Positions 18,901-27,909 of a stretch of DNA of 64,000 nucleotides are shown here, one piece after another. This DNA is from Acetobacterium paludosum. Lineage in GTDB: Bacteria > Bacillota > Clostridia > Eubacteriales > Eubacteriaceae. The DNA is taken from assembly GCF_008086595.1 (NCBI RefSeq), contig NZ_RXYA01000008.1, positions 62,001 through 126,000 of the forward strand, written 5' to 3'. Position numbers and translations under genes: made by a program. How positions within the stretch are numbered: the stretch's first letter is position 1; each line of letters begins with the position of its first letter. The notes beneath the pieces are model-generated. The model ran no database searches, was not told where the DNA came from, and worked only from the letters and a program-made list of their open reading frames with translations.

Positions 18901-19908
18901 CTATTCACTTTTACTTAATTCTTCTTCCTCCACTAAAAAGGCACTGTCTTCAAGCGGTTTTTTAATAAGTAAATCAACATCTTCTTTTTCATATTTTAAA
19001 ATATCTAATGCTTTTTTTATAGTTTCAGAAATTTCATCGATATTTTTTTGATGATTTTGTGAATACTCATATGCTCTTGACTCAAATTCGGCAATCATCT
19101 TTCGTGTTTTTAGTTTAGTTTTTATGGTGATATCCACAAGTTCTTTGTTTTTTTCATTGGCTTCCTGCAAACTGTCTGATGCTCTTATATTTAGTTCAGC
19201 CAGCATATTTTTTTCAGCCAATAATACACTTCTTTCATGGACAACTTCTTCATATTGCTTCTTCAGAATTTCATTTTCTGCCAGCAGCAACCTTTTTTCA
19301 TGAACTACTTCGTCACTTTTTTTCTTTAAAATTTCATTTTCTGCCAGTACCTTTTCAAGATTTTCTTCCGGGCCATCATTTTTAGCATAATTTCCCAACT
19401 CATCATTCAGATCCTGAATCATTAACTTTAGTTGGTCAAGCTGATCTTTTAACTGAATACATTCCTGCTCATAATTTCTGTATTCATTTAATTTTATTTG
19501 CATTTCCAAATTTTGCGCTGCAATTTTCTCATACATCTGATCATTTTCTGCTGAGTCATTATTCTGATTCAGCTCAACTATTTCATTATTCAGTTTTTCA
19601 TTTTCTCTAGTCAAATGATCAATTTGATCTTGCATCTCCATCTTCGAGTTTTTACACACATTAAACATTTCACCATATTGATCCCGTTCCTGTTTCAGCA
19701 TTGCTGTCATGGAAGCATATTCGTCCAACCTGTTTTTGAAAGATCCTTCGGCGCTATGCAAATTATCGGATAATGTTTCGATATATTCTGATACTTGTTT
19801 AGCGTTATACCCTCCTAAGAATTTCTTTTTAAAGGGCACTTCACTATTTGTTTTTTGGGACTTATCCCTTAATTCATTTAGTGTAAATTGATCTGATTTC
19901 GTCGACAT
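18901..19908 (-). CDS. DivIVA-like coiled-coil protein at the end of the Tad operon
   Basis: A 335-residue protein with no obvious membrane segment. Residues 25-50 (FKKKFLGGYNAKQVSEYIETL) resemble the membrane-curvature-sensing N-terminal segment of DivIVA/GpsB proteins. Residues 50-290 are heptad-rich coiled coil, including two near-identical units around LAENEILKK. It lies 12 bases after the DUF192 gene and is the last gene of the pilus operon. By analogy with DivIVA it could place the pilus machine at a site in the cell; this is inference. Ribosome site AGGGGGGGATAGA. Confidence 0.6.
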   Translation of the reverse strand: MSTKSDQFTLNELRDKSQKTNSEVPFKKKFLGGYNAKQVSEYIETLSDNLHSAEGSFKNRLDEYASMTAMLKQERDQYGEMFNVCKNSKMEMQDQIDHLTRENEKLNNEIVELNQNNDSAENDQMYEKIAAQNLEMQIKLNEYRNYEQECIQLKDQLDQLKLMIQDLNDELGNYAKNDGPEENLEKVLAENEILKKKSDEVVHEKRLLLAENEILKKQYEEVVHERSVLLAEKNMLAELNIRASDSLQEANEKNKELVDITIKTKLKTRKMIAEFESRAYEYSQNHQKNIDEISETIKKALDILKYEKEDVDLLIKKPLEDSAFLVEEEELSKSE

Positions 19909-19920
19909 TCTATCCCCCCC

Positions 19921-20280
19921 TTACTCAATTTTAGAAATTTTAAACACGATTCGATGATGGATTTCGAAATTATTTCTATTTAATGAACCGGATTTGAGTT
20001 CGAGCACCCAGAAGGCTTTTTTTACGTACTGACTGATCCGTCCGGGTCTCATATCTTTTTCCATATTCAATATTTCGCCTTCGCGAGACAAAAAAATCAC
20101 ATCAATATTAAACTTCATTCCAAATGTATGGACTTGCTTACAATCTTCCAATAAAAGTCCCTGCTGCTCATCCAGTGATTTTGTCCTTAAAAGCCCTACC
20201 AGTCTGGAGCAAAAATCATTTGCCAGTTTCACTTCATTGAATAAAACAATATTATCTCTTAGTGCCAGATAATTATCCAT
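19921..20280 (-). CDS. DUF192 family protein
   Basis: A 119-residue member of the DUF192 fold: NEVKLANDFCSRLVGLLRTKSL (residues 15-36), GLLLEDCKQVHTFGMKFNIDVIFL (41-64) and AFWVLELKSGSL near 89 are the diagnostic blocks. The function is unknown. DUF192 genes are found inside Tad loci of other bacteria. The start is 2 bases after the tadC stop codon, with GGAGGGATTTAGAC upstream. Confidence 0.85.
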   Translation of the reverse strand: MDNYLALRDNIVLFNEVKLANDFCSRLVGLLRTKSLDEQQGLLLEDCKQVHTFGMKFNIDVIFLSREGEILNMEKDMRPGRISQYVKKAFWVLELKSGSLNRNNFEIHHRIVFKISKIE

Positions 20281-20282
20281 GT

Positions 20283-21203
20283 CTAAATCCCTCCAAATTG
20301 CTTGACTACCTGTAATATTGTCGGACCTAATAACACAATAAAAAGAACAGGAAGGACAAAAACGACTAAAGGGATCATCATTTTCACAGGCGCCTTCATG
20401 GCTTTTTCTTCGGCCCGTTGTCTTCTTTTAATCCGTAATTCTTCAGCTTGAGATTTTAAAACCTGGTTAATGGGAATTCCTAATTGCTCTGCTTGTATAA
20501 TTGAACCCACAAATGTTTTTAATTCTTCAACTGAATTTCTATCTGCTAAGCTTTTTAAAGCTTCACGTCTTGGTTTGCCAAAATTAATTTCCGAATGAAC
20601 AATATTCAGTTCCGTTACCAATACTCCGCTCAGGCGTTCGCCAATTTTCACCATTGCCGAATCAAATCCTAATCCCGCCTCCATGGATACACATAATAAA
20701 TCCATGACGTCCGGCATCTCATTCGCTATCGCTCCCTGCCGTTTTCTTATTTTAGTTTTCAGCAATAATATCGGACTGATCACGGAAAATAAAATACTCA
20801 AGAGTATGATTAAGGTCTCCATAGCGAGACTTAATCTTGTAAAAGCCGTCAGAATAAAGGCTGCCAATATAAATGCCCCAGAAAATACAAGTCTCGACGC
20901 ATTGTATTCATTTACGGCAAGATGAAGACCTGCTAATCTCAAACTGGTTTCAAGTTTTTCTGTTTTATTGCCTTTGCTTTTGGGGAAAAGAACCGATACC
21001 CGCTTTATGACAGCTGTGAACACGGGCAAAATGACTCGTTGAAAAAAGGGCTTTTCAAAATCGTCATCTAAATCATGTTGATTTCTTTTCTTTATTGAAT
21101 CAAGTCTTCTGCTTTTCGTATCAATTGTCTTCCCTTTGCCGTAAAATACGATGATCGTGAGAATAAAAACAAGTAACGATATGCTGATTGTTAAAAGCAT
21201 CAT
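20283..21203 (-). CDS. tadC: Tad pilus inner-membrane platform protein TadC
   Basis: A 306-residue type II secretion system F-domain protein. It has an N-terminal membrane helix (about 1-22), a cytoplasmic region, two adjacent helices (about 105-150), the T2SSF motif MPDVMDLLCVSMEAGLGFDSAM near 168, and a C-terminal membrane helix. It pairs with TadB, encoded 48 bases upstream, to form the platform on which the TadA ATPase works. The start may be the first or second of two adjacent ATGs. Confidence 0.9.
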   Translation of the reverse strand: MMLLTISISLLVFILTIIVFYGKGKTIDTKSRRLDSIKKRNQHDLDDDFEKPFFQRVILPVFTAVIKRVSVLFPKSKGNKTEKLETSLRLAGLHLAVNEYNASRLVFSGAFILAAFILTAFTRLSLAMETLIILLSILFSVISPILLLKTKIRKRQGAIANEMPDVMDLLCVSMEAGLGFDSAMVKIGERLSGVLVTELNIVHSEINFGKPRREALKSLADRNSVEELKTFVGSIIQAEQLGIPINQVLKSQAEELRIKRRQRAEEKAMKAPVKMMIPLVVFVLPVLFIVLLGPTILQVVKQFGGI

Positions 21204-21250
21204 AATGCCGGCCTCTTTTCATCAGATTGGTGAAAATTATGATTCACCAG

Positions 21251-22192
21251 TTAGAATTTTATGTTAACTATTTTTCTAATCACTAAATAACCGATGGCTT
21301 CCATTGCGGCTGCGACCACCACCATCGTTATTCCAAGATTGGATTGAAAAAAAATAGTCACATAACTTGGGTTAAATAATAAAAATATTAATATAATAAA
21401 AACCGGCATCAGTCCCACTACCATTCCAGAGGTTCTCCCGGTTGCCGTTAATACCTTAATTTCGCTTTTTATCTTAAACCTTTCCTTGATAGTTCCTGAA
21501 ATACTGGTTAATATTTCTGATAGATTACCGCCCGTCTGACGTTGAATTAAAATTGCCGACACAATCATCATAAAATTTTGACTGTCTATTTTTTCCGAGA
21601 GTTTTGTTAACGAGGTCTCAATTGAACTTCCCAGCTTTAACTCCTTAACAACGCGTCCAAATTCCCCTGATATCGGATCAGGCATTTCTGTCGAGATACT
21701 GACAAGCGCTTGCTGAAACGTCAACCCGGCTTTTAAACAGCTGCTCATGATACTGATGGCATCCACCAACTGCTGTTCAAACAATTCAACTCGTTTCGCT
21801 CGTTTTTTATTAACATAAAAAGGTGGAATGAACACCCCAATTAGCAGTGCTCCAATTGCTAAAATGACATTGTCGCTTAATATTATTATCAGAATCGAGG
21901 GGGCAAATGCCAGTGCTGCCCAGATTTCAAGAAATTCAGAAGGTTTAATCAAAATTCCCGACATGGATAAATCATTCTCAAGTCTTTTTAGCATCTTTAA
22001 CTTTTGGCCGTCACGCCCCTCTTTTTTCTTTTTTTCTCTTCTTTGCGCCAGCAATTCAATTTTATTGAGCGCCGTAATCTTGTCAATTCTTTCATGAATA
22101 AGACGTTTGTCCGCTAAAAGTGTATGCATTGTGGTCAAAACAAGAATAAATACCCCCAGTGAAATGACTAAAGTGATTAAAATTACATTCAT
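21251..22192 (-). CDS. tadB: Tad pilus inner-membrane platform protein TadB
   Basis: A 313-residue paralog of TadC with an N-terminal helix, a basic cytoplasmic stretch (residues 47-70), paired helices near 90-125, the T2SSF block FEQQLVDAISIMSSCLKAGLTFQQAL near 138, and two C-terminal membrane helices. Order tadA-tadB-tadC matches the standard Tad locus. Ribosome site is weak (AGGTAATATAA). Confidence 0.9.
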   Translation of the reverse strand: MNVILITLVISLGVFILVLTTMHTLLADKRLIHERIDKITALNKIELLAQRREKKKKEGRDGQKLKMLKRLENDLSMSGILIKPSEFLEIWAALAFAPSILIIILSDNVILAIGALLIGVFIPPFYVNKKRAKRVELFEQQLVDAISIMSSCLKAGLTFQQALVSISTEMPDPISGEFGRVVKELKLGSSIETSLTKLSEKIDSQNFMMIVSAILIQRQTGGNLSEILTSISGTIKERFKIKSEIKVLTATGRTSGMVVGLMPVFIILIFLLFNPSYVTIFFQSNLGITMVVVAAAMEAIGYLVIRKIVNIKF

Positions 22193-22229
22193 TTATATTA
22201 CCTGATTTTAATTCCTTTCTGTACCCGAC

Positions 22230-23573
22230 TTATTCAATAAACCAGTCATCATTAACCTTGACGCCATTATGCATAATTTTTCCCAAACACCGAGGTTTTA
22301 TGCCCAAGCTTTTAAACTGGCCTTTGAACTTACCGTCATTATCTAACTGTCCCGTCATTTCATAATTAAAGATATCCTGCATCACAACAACTTCACCTTC
22401 TAAACCATTGACTTCGGTAATGTTGACCACTTTTCTTGTCCCATCTCGCAACCGGGATTGTTGAATAATAATATCAATTGCCGATGTCGTCTGATCCCGA
22501 ATTGCCCGAAGCGGCAAATCCATACCGGACATTAAAATCATTGTTTCTATTCTCGATAATGAATCTCGGGCTGAATTAGCATGAATGGTGGTCAAAGAGC
22601 CATCATGCCCGGTGTTCATAGCTTGGAGCATATCAATGGTTTCGGCCGAACGAACTTCACCAACAATAATTCTGTCCGGCCTCATCCTGAGTGCATTCAC
22701 AACAAGCTCCCGGATTGAAATTTTACCTCGACCTTCAAGGTTGGCTGGTCGGCTTTCTAGGGTAATGACATGATCCTGCAATAATTGTAGTTCAGCTGAA
22801 TCTTCAATGGTAATAATTCTCTCATTGTCAGGAATAAAGCTGGATAAAACATTAAGCATGGTCGTCTTGCCGCTGCCGGTCCCTCCGGAAACAATAATAT
22901 TGAGCTTTCCCTTTACACAAGCCTCTAGAAAAGCCACCATTTTTTTAGAAATAGAGCCAAACTCCAATAATTGTTCTACCGTAATCGGTACTTTTGAGAA
23001 TTTTCTGATGGTAATAACCGGCCCTACCAGTGACAACGGCGGAATGACTACATTAACTCGGGATCCATCCTGCAATCGCGCATCCACCATGGGGCTTGAT
23101 TCATCAATATGTCTGCCCACCGATGATACAATCCGATCGATGACATTCATGACATGCTGGTTATCTTTAAAAACAACGTCTGATAACTGAATCTTTCCAT
23201 TTTTTTCAATATAAATGCGATTATATCCATTCACCATAATCTCGGTTATGTCAGGATCTTTTAAAAGCACTTCCAGTGGCCCATATCCAATAATCTCGTT
23301 GAGTAATTCCTGGGTTATTCTTATTCTGTCCAAATGGTTTATGTTTTCCGCTTCAACTGCCATGATATTTTCTAAAATTTTTAAAATTTCTACTTTATTC
23401 TCTTTGCTGACCGTTTCGATCTTATTGTTGTTTATTTCATTGATCACTTCTTGATGGACCCGATTTTTCAAATCATCATGAATATCAATGTGATGTTCCT
23501 CTTTTTTCCCCTCTTCCTGATTATTCTTGTTTTGACCGATTCGCTGTTGTTCCATTTTTTCCCGCAGCCCCAT
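22230..23573 (-). CDS. tadA: Tad pilus assembly ATPase (CpaF/TadA)
   Basis: A hexameric secretion ATPase of the VirB11/PilT superfamily that powers pilin polymerisation. The 447-residue protein has an N-terminal helical region, TEIMVNGYNRIYIE near 105, Walker A VSGGTGSGKTTMLN near 232, RIITIEDSAEL (Asp box), LRMRPDRIIVGEVR (Walker B) near 292 and the His box TGHDGSLTTIHANS near 317. ATG 23573 is chosen over an in-frame GTG at 23582 because AAGGGGTG is correctly spaced from it. Confidence 0.93.
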   Translation of the reverse strand: MGLREKMEQQRIGQNKNNQEEGKKEEHHIDIHDDLKNRVHQEVINEINNNKIETVSKENKVEILKILENIMAVEAENINHLDRIRITQELLNEIIGYGPLEVLLKDPDITEIMVNGYNRIYIEKNGKIQLSDVVFKDNQHVMNVIDRIVSSVGRHIDESSPMVDARLQDGSRVNVVIPPLSLVGPVITIRKFSKVPITVEQLLEFGSISKKMVAFLEACVKGKLNIIVSGGTGSGKTTMLNVLSSFIPDNERIITIEDSAELQLLQDHVITLESRPANLEGRGKISIRELVVNALRMRPDRIIVGEVRSAETIDMLQAMNTGHDGSLTTIHANSARDSLSRIETMILMSGMDLPLRAIRDQTTSAIDIIIQQSRLRDGTRKVVNITEVNGLEGEVVVMQDIFNYEMTGQLDNDGKFKGQFKSLGIKPRCLGKIMHNGVKVNDDWFIE

Positions 23574-23598
23574 CGTTTTCACCCCTTACTTTTTATTC

Positions 23599-24747
23599 CT
23601 AACTCATGTTATTATCGATCCTGCTGACAACATTTTTAGCAAGTTTCAAAAGATCCTTTCCGATTTCTGATTTAGGTGAATCCAGTACAATCGGCACCCC
23701 TTTATTATGACAATTGACCGCTGTTTTAAAATCAAGGGCGATATTGTTTTTAGCCGGTATACCGAGAACCCGCTGCATATCTTTTATGCTGATTAATCCC
23801 TTAGTTACTCGATTAATGACAATTTCCGTTTTCTCTCGTTGTTGCAGGGATTCCAGAATATTCAAGCTTATTTTCGTATTGCGCAAGGTTGATATATCCG
23901 GTACCGAAATTAAGAGAACAAGATTAGCATTTTCAATGGCTGTCATGGTAACATCATTGAATTGAGGTGTCGTATCGATGAGAATATAATCATAATACGG
24001 CCTCATGGTATTAATCATTGTTTCAACGTTATTTGGCGTCACGTACTCCGCATATTCGGGACTTTTCGGCGCACATACGATACTAACTCCAGAAAAATGT
24101 AATGTCATGATTCGTTTGATGGCATCAATATCCCCTGAATCTTTGCCCTGGGATAATTCTGCGATGGTGTTCTTGGGATCAATGTCGAAGTATACATTCA
24201 CATCTCCAAATTGCAAATCCAAATCGACAATCGCAACTTTTTTTTTCATTTTCGCTAATGCCACGGCTAAATTTACGGTAACGGTTGTTTTTCCGATTCC
24301 GCCCTTTGCACCGAATACCGTGATAATCCGTGACTGCATATTCGTAGCAATGGTATCGGTATTTTCCAGCCGTGATTTCTCAATATTATAAGCGACTTCA
24401 ATGTTCTCTGTCAGAGTTTTGGCATCGATGGGAAGCTGTAAAACCTTGCGCACCCCGGCCAGCATGACTTCTTCAATCATCGTCATATCAAAACGATCAC
24501 ATAAGAATATAACCGCACAACCCGGTATTTTTATATAGATTTTTTTTGCTGAATCAATCGCATCATGGTAATCATTTTCACACTGAATAATGATTACATG
24601 AGGTTTTAGACTGATCGCCTTATCAAGGGCCATTTCATCCTGTTTTGAAAAGCCGATAAACGCAATTTTCTCGTTTCCAAGCAAACTTTTTATTTCATAT
24701 ATTCGATTGTCATTATTGCCGATAATCATTACTTTTATCTTTTCCAA
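23599..24747 (-). CDS. cpaE: CpaE/TadZ-like MinD-family ATPase
   Basis: A 382-residue protein with an N-terminal receiver-like domain (about 1-120) and a C-terminal ParA/MinD ATPase domain. The deviant Walker A is VFGAKGGIGKTTVTVN near 144; IVDLDLQFGDVN follows near residue 177, and DYILIDTTPQFND near 253. In other bacteria this protein sets the cellular position of the Tad pilus. The start is TTG with GAGGAA upstream. It lies between cpaB and tadA. Confidence 0.87.
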   Translation of the reverse strand: MEKIKVMIIGNNDNRIYEIKSLLGNEKIAFIGFSKQDEMALDKAISLKPHVIIIQCENDYHDAIDSAKKIYIKIPGCAVIFLCDRFDMTMIEEVMLAGVRKVLQLPIDAKTLTENIEVAYNIEKSRLENTDTIATNMQSRIITVFGAKGGIGKTTVTVNLAVALAKMKKKVAIVDLDLQFGDVNVYFDIDPKNTIAELSQGKDSGDIDAIKRIMTLHFSGVSIVCAPKSPEYAEYVTPNNVETMINTMRPYYDYILIDTTPQFNDVTMTAIENANLVLLISVPDISTLRNTKISLNILESLQQREKTEIVINRVTKGLISIKDMQRVLGIPAKNNIALDFKTAVNCHNKGVPIVLDSPKSEIGKDLLKLAKNVVSRIDNNMS

Positions 24748-24807
24748 AGCTATTCCTCATTTCATTAAAAAATCGAATCTGCCTTGATCGATTTTTTAAT
24801 TAATCGA

Positions 24808-25479
24808 TCAAGGTGCATAGGGAGCTGGATTCGCAATTGTTCCATCAACTGGCGAGCGCAAAATCAAACGATATTTTCCCTCTGTTAATGCATAGTTTAC
24901 TTTTAAAATGCTCTGTACAGGAACTAATACGGTAACAGATGTAGCCGCATCACCACTTTTAGTGGTTTCTTTTGAGCCGACTTCCAGCACCTCAACATTT
25001 TCAATCACGGTTTGTGACATTACTCTTTTACTTTCATCGGCGCTATTAATCATTGTTGCAATAAGGTCAACATGGTCTCCTTTACTGATATAACCGGCCA
25101 CGCCGGTTATTTCATCCGTCTGTATTGTCATTGCCCGATAGTTTTGATCAACTGCATATGACAAGCTGTTATTCGCCTGATTGACATCACTTAATCTTGT
25201 TGATAGAATCTGTTCATCCGCTTCAATGCTTTCTCTGGTAATTCGACCGGTAACATCTTCCCCATTACTAACTGATAAAGCATTGACAAAATCAACCGGC
25301 ACTTGTTTAACCGTGATCATTTCCGGCAATATCATTGTTCCCTTTGCTATCGTTTCTACTGCAACAACAACCGGCTGGGTTTTTTGGTTGGATCCGCCTT
25401 TCAGAGAGGATGCAAATTGAAAAACTGCAAATCCTGTTATAATTGAAACCGCCAAGGCGATAAGAATAAGTTTTTTCAT
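24808..25479 (-). CDS. cpaB: Flp pilus assembly protein CpaB/RcpC
   Basis: A 223-residue protein with an N-terminal membrane helix (about 3-23) and an extracytoplasmic SAF-domain-like core: VVVAVETIAKGTMILPEMITVKQVPVD (about 37-63), LSYAVDQNYRAMTIQTDEITGVAGYISKGDHVDLIATM (about 105-142). It belongs to the CpaB/RcpC family of Tad loci. ATG 25479 has TGGAGAAATCA upstream; two earlier in-frame ATGs lack this. Confidence 0.88.
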   Translation of the reverse strand: MKKLILIALAVSIITGFAVFQFASSLKGGSNQKTQPVVVAVETIAKGTMILPEMITVKQVPVDFVNALSVSNGEDVTGRITRESIEADEQILSTRLSDVNQANNSLSYAVDQNYRAMTIQTDEITGVAGYISKGDHVDLIATMINSADESKRVMSQTVIENVEVLEVGSKETTKSGDAATSVTVLVPVQSILKVNYALTEGKYRLILRSPVDGTIANPAPYAP

Positions 25480-25607
25480 TGATTTCTCCATTAAATACGA
25501 CATTTTTCGCGTATTTTACTCATATCCTCGAACATATCACGCTATTTAAAATGCAATAAATGTTATGTCATTTCACTATCAGTTGAACTTTCATGACTAT
25601 CAACTAG

Positions 25608-26774
25608 TTATTCTGTTAGTTTAAATAAAATTGGCGCAAAATACGGGAAACTACTTGCAACATCTGCTGATTGAAATGTTTTATTTGAACCGCTGATATC
25701 CACAACTCTACCAACAATACTGCCATTAAAAGTATAATTGGAACCTGTTACTAAAATTGATCCATTGGGTGCATACAGAATACCTTTGAAATCATGTGCT
25801 GAGCCACTGAAGTCAATTGCGGCATCAGATTTTATTGTGGAAGTATAGCCTGAATATATACATAACTTACTCTCTGTAGCATAGCTTCCGCCGGTGCCCG
25901 TGATTTTTATTTTTCCTTTAGCATAGATGGAACCTTCTCCACTGAATGAAATTCCAGATAAATCTGCACTTCCCTCTATGTAAACTGGTTGGTTAAGATT
26001 GATTGAACTGGCGTTTGCACTGGAAAAATTGCCTGCATAATACTGGCCAGCGGCAATCGCTTGTGCTTTGATTGTCGGAAGTACTGATGAATAATCAGGC
26101 ATGGGTATATAAGCCGACCCAGGTAGTTTATTTGCAATATTATTGCCCACTACTGTACCAACCCCTTCACCATTATGGATAATGGTGCTTGTATTAGCGT
26201 CTACATTGAAATTACCATGGATATTTCCATTCACACTATTAGTTAACCCTGACATAGTCAAAACATTTTGTAATTTAACAGAAAAGCTAAGCGGATCTGG
26301 GTATTTGTTTCCAGAAAAAATTGCGTAATCAAATGCAGCACCTAAACCAGACCCTGACTTTTCTGCAACCGCTCGAGCTGATACTTCAGTTTGTGTTAAA
26401 CCCAAAACTCGGGCAAATGAATACACTACTGTTTTTTTACATACAACCTCAATCCTGTTGGAGTTACCATTATAGGGGCTCGTTGCTGTAACTTCTGTAG
26501 ATAATACCCCATTTTTACTGGCATAGGAGCTAGCTGTGGCTTTAGCAGTATTGGCAGTTGGTAACTTCTGTGCTCCAGCCAGAGCAGCAGCATCAGCAGC
26601 ATTTTGCAGTTTTGTTTGTGTAAAAGAGACCATCCCCAAATCAAGAACCAGAGCTGCAAAGCCCAGAATAACGACCATTAACAAAGCAACAATAATTATA
26701 ACATTTCCGGATTCATTATTTTTAAATTGTTTAATGATGGCAATTTGTTTTAGATTCCTCACGACCGTTCTCAT
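25608..26774 (-). CDS. TadG-like pilus-associated protein with repetitive beta-rich exterior
   Basis: A 388-residue protein. Residues about 20-65 hold the TadE/TadG-type membrane anchor (ESGNVIIIVALLMVVILG, then LVLDLGMVSF) and the AADAAALAGAQ segment common to this family. After residue 130 the chain is rich in Gly, Ser, Asn and short beta repeats (GSADLSGISFSGEGSIYAKG; GILYAPNGSILVTGS; GSIVGRVVDISGS), suggesting an extended surface-exposed domain. The start ATG 26774 is 2 bases after the tadE stop codon, coupled through GTGGAATAG. Confidence 0.78.
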   Translation of the reverse strand: MRTVVRNLKQIAIIKQFKNNESGNVIIIVALLMVVILGFAALVLDLGMVSFTQTKLQNAADAAALAGAQKLPTANTAKATASSYASKNGVLSTEVTATSPYNGNSNRIEVVCKKTVVYSFARVLGLTQTEVSARAVAEKSGSGLGAAFDYAIFSGNKYPDPLSFSVKLQNVLTMSGLTNSVNGNIHGNFNVDANTSTIIHNGEGVGTVVGNNIANKLPGSAYIPMPDYSSVLPTIKAQAIAAGQYYAGNFSSANASSINLNQPVYIEGSADLSGISFSGEGSIYAKGKIKITGTGGSYATESKLCIYSGYTSTIKSDAAIDFSGSAHDFKGILYAPNGSILVTGSNYTFNGSIVGRVVDISGSNKTFQSADVASSFPYFAPILFKLTE

Positions 26775-26776
26775 CT

Positions 26777-27187
26777 CTATTCCACTTTCATCGTGCACGA
26801 TGAACTTAAGTTGATTGTGTCACCGTGGACAAATACACCGACAATGGGAGTCAGCACATTTACATTGCCATTAACTTCTACCTTAACATCACCTAAACTT
26901 GGATTTGTAGGATTTGTAAATGTTACCGTTATTACCAATGAATTGGCTATATAATCCGGAGCGACAGCGCGAACGTGATCAGCAATTGCAGTTGTGCCTG
27001 ATGAATGGACAATGGCAAAACGCGCGCCTTCTCTGGAACAATTGTCAACGATATTCTGATTGGTAAACAGCCAGCCAAAATCAATAATCGCGCACAAAAT
27101 CATAATCAGAATCGGCAATGTGATGGCTAGCTCAACCACCGCCTGGCCATCTTCTTTTCGTATCCATCTGATTATATCTGCAAACAT
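26777..27187 (-). CDS. tadE: TadE-like minor pilin
   Basis: A 136-residue pseudopilin. EDGQAVVELAITLPILIMILCAIIDFGWLF (about 12-41) is the TadE N-terminal class III signal and hydrophobic segment, followed by SREGARFAIVH. The start at 27187 follows GGGGAGGAAAA; the longer frame to 27229 is not supported. It is the first gene after a strong terminator-like hairpin, so it is probably less transcribed than the pilins. Confidence 0.85.
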   Translation of the reverse strand: MFADIIRWIRKEDGQAVVELAITLPILIMILCAIIDFGWLFTNQNIVDNCSREGARFAIVHSSGTTAIADHVRAVAPDYIANSLVITVTFTNPTNPSLGDVKVEVNGNVNVLTPIVGVFVHGDTINLSSSCTMKVE

Positions 27188-27293
27188 TTTTCCTCCCCGA
27201 TGCTCATTTACGCATAGCATCCTGCTCATAAAGAAACTATTAATATTCTATCGGAAAATAGCTGGACTGATCCATGCTAATTGTAATTTAATT

Positions 27294-27349
27294 AAAAAAA
27301 GCATATTAGCAATGCAAAAGTCAGATCTTGACATGCATTACCAATATGC
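27294..27349 (-). terminator. Attenuator-like terminator between flp pilins and tadE
   Basis: A 16-pair stem including G-T wobbles (arms GCATATTGGTAATGCA and TGCATTGCTAATATGC, 17-base loop) followed by TTTTTTTAATT on the minus strand. It lies 13 bases after the last pilin gene and before tadE. Partial read-through would give much pilin and little assembly machinery. Confidence 0.85.
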
Positions 27350-27361
27350 CAATGATTGTAC

Positions 27362-27538
27362 TTATGCAGCTGGTGTTGTCAATTTAGTTTTAATATTTAC
27401 AAAGAAAGTATTTAGCACTGGCCCCAATGCATAAATTGCAACGATTGCAGCTAATGCGATTCCGGCGATAATCAAACCATATTCAACCATTCCTTGACCG
27501 TCTTCGTCACTGATCATTTCCGCAAACATGTTTTTCAT
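27362..27538 (-). CDS. flp: Flp family type IVb pilin (copy 1)
   Basis: A 58-residue pilin. DGQGMVEYGLIIAG (residues 13-26) fits the class III prepilin rule G-x4-E-Y, so cleavage should follow Gly14, leaving a mature peptide of about 44 residues with one hydrophobic helix. The ATG 27538 follows AAAGGAGAAAGAAA; an upstream in-frame start would add six basic residues and lacks support. It is a near-duplicate of the gene at 27672-27848. Confidence 0.93.
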   Translation of the reverse strand: MKNMFAEMISDEDGQGMVEYGLIIAGIALAAIVAIYALGPVLNTFFVNIKTKLTTPAA

Positions 27539-27671
27539 TTTCTTTCTCCTTTTCATTTTTAATATATAAAGTCCTAAACTTTATCACGCTCATAAATGTT
27601 GCCGATTGATTAACACTCCCAAATTAAAAAACAGTTTTTAATACACATAACCAATATACCAATGATTGTAC

Positions 27672-27848
27672 TTATGCAGCCGGCGTTGTTAATTGAGTTT
27701 TAATATTTACAAAGAAAGTATTTAGCACTGGACCCAATGCATAAATTGCAACGATGGCAGCTAATGCGACTCCGGCGATAATCAAACCATATTCAACCAT
27801 ACCTTGGCCTTCTTCATCTGTGATCATTTCTACAAACATGTTTTTCAT
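27672..27848 (-). CDS. flp: Flp family type IVb pilin (copy 2)
   Basis: Another 58-codon pilin, read as ATG 27848 to TAA 27672. Its product differs from copy 1 at only five positions (Ala6 to Val, Ser10 to Thr, Asp12 to Glu, Ile27 to Val, Lys52 to Gln). The processing motif GQGMVEYG is identical and AAGGAGAAGGAAA precedes the start. It is the first pilin after the prepilin peptidase gene. It is small enough to be missed by length filters. Confidence 0.93.
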   Translation of the reverse strand: MKNMFVEMITDEEGQGMVEYGLIIAGVALAAIVAIYALGPVLNTFFVNIKTQLTTPAA

Positions 27849-27909
27849 TTTCCTTCTCCTTCTTATTTTTTATATGTAAAGTCCGAAAACTTTATCACGC
27901 TCATGAATG

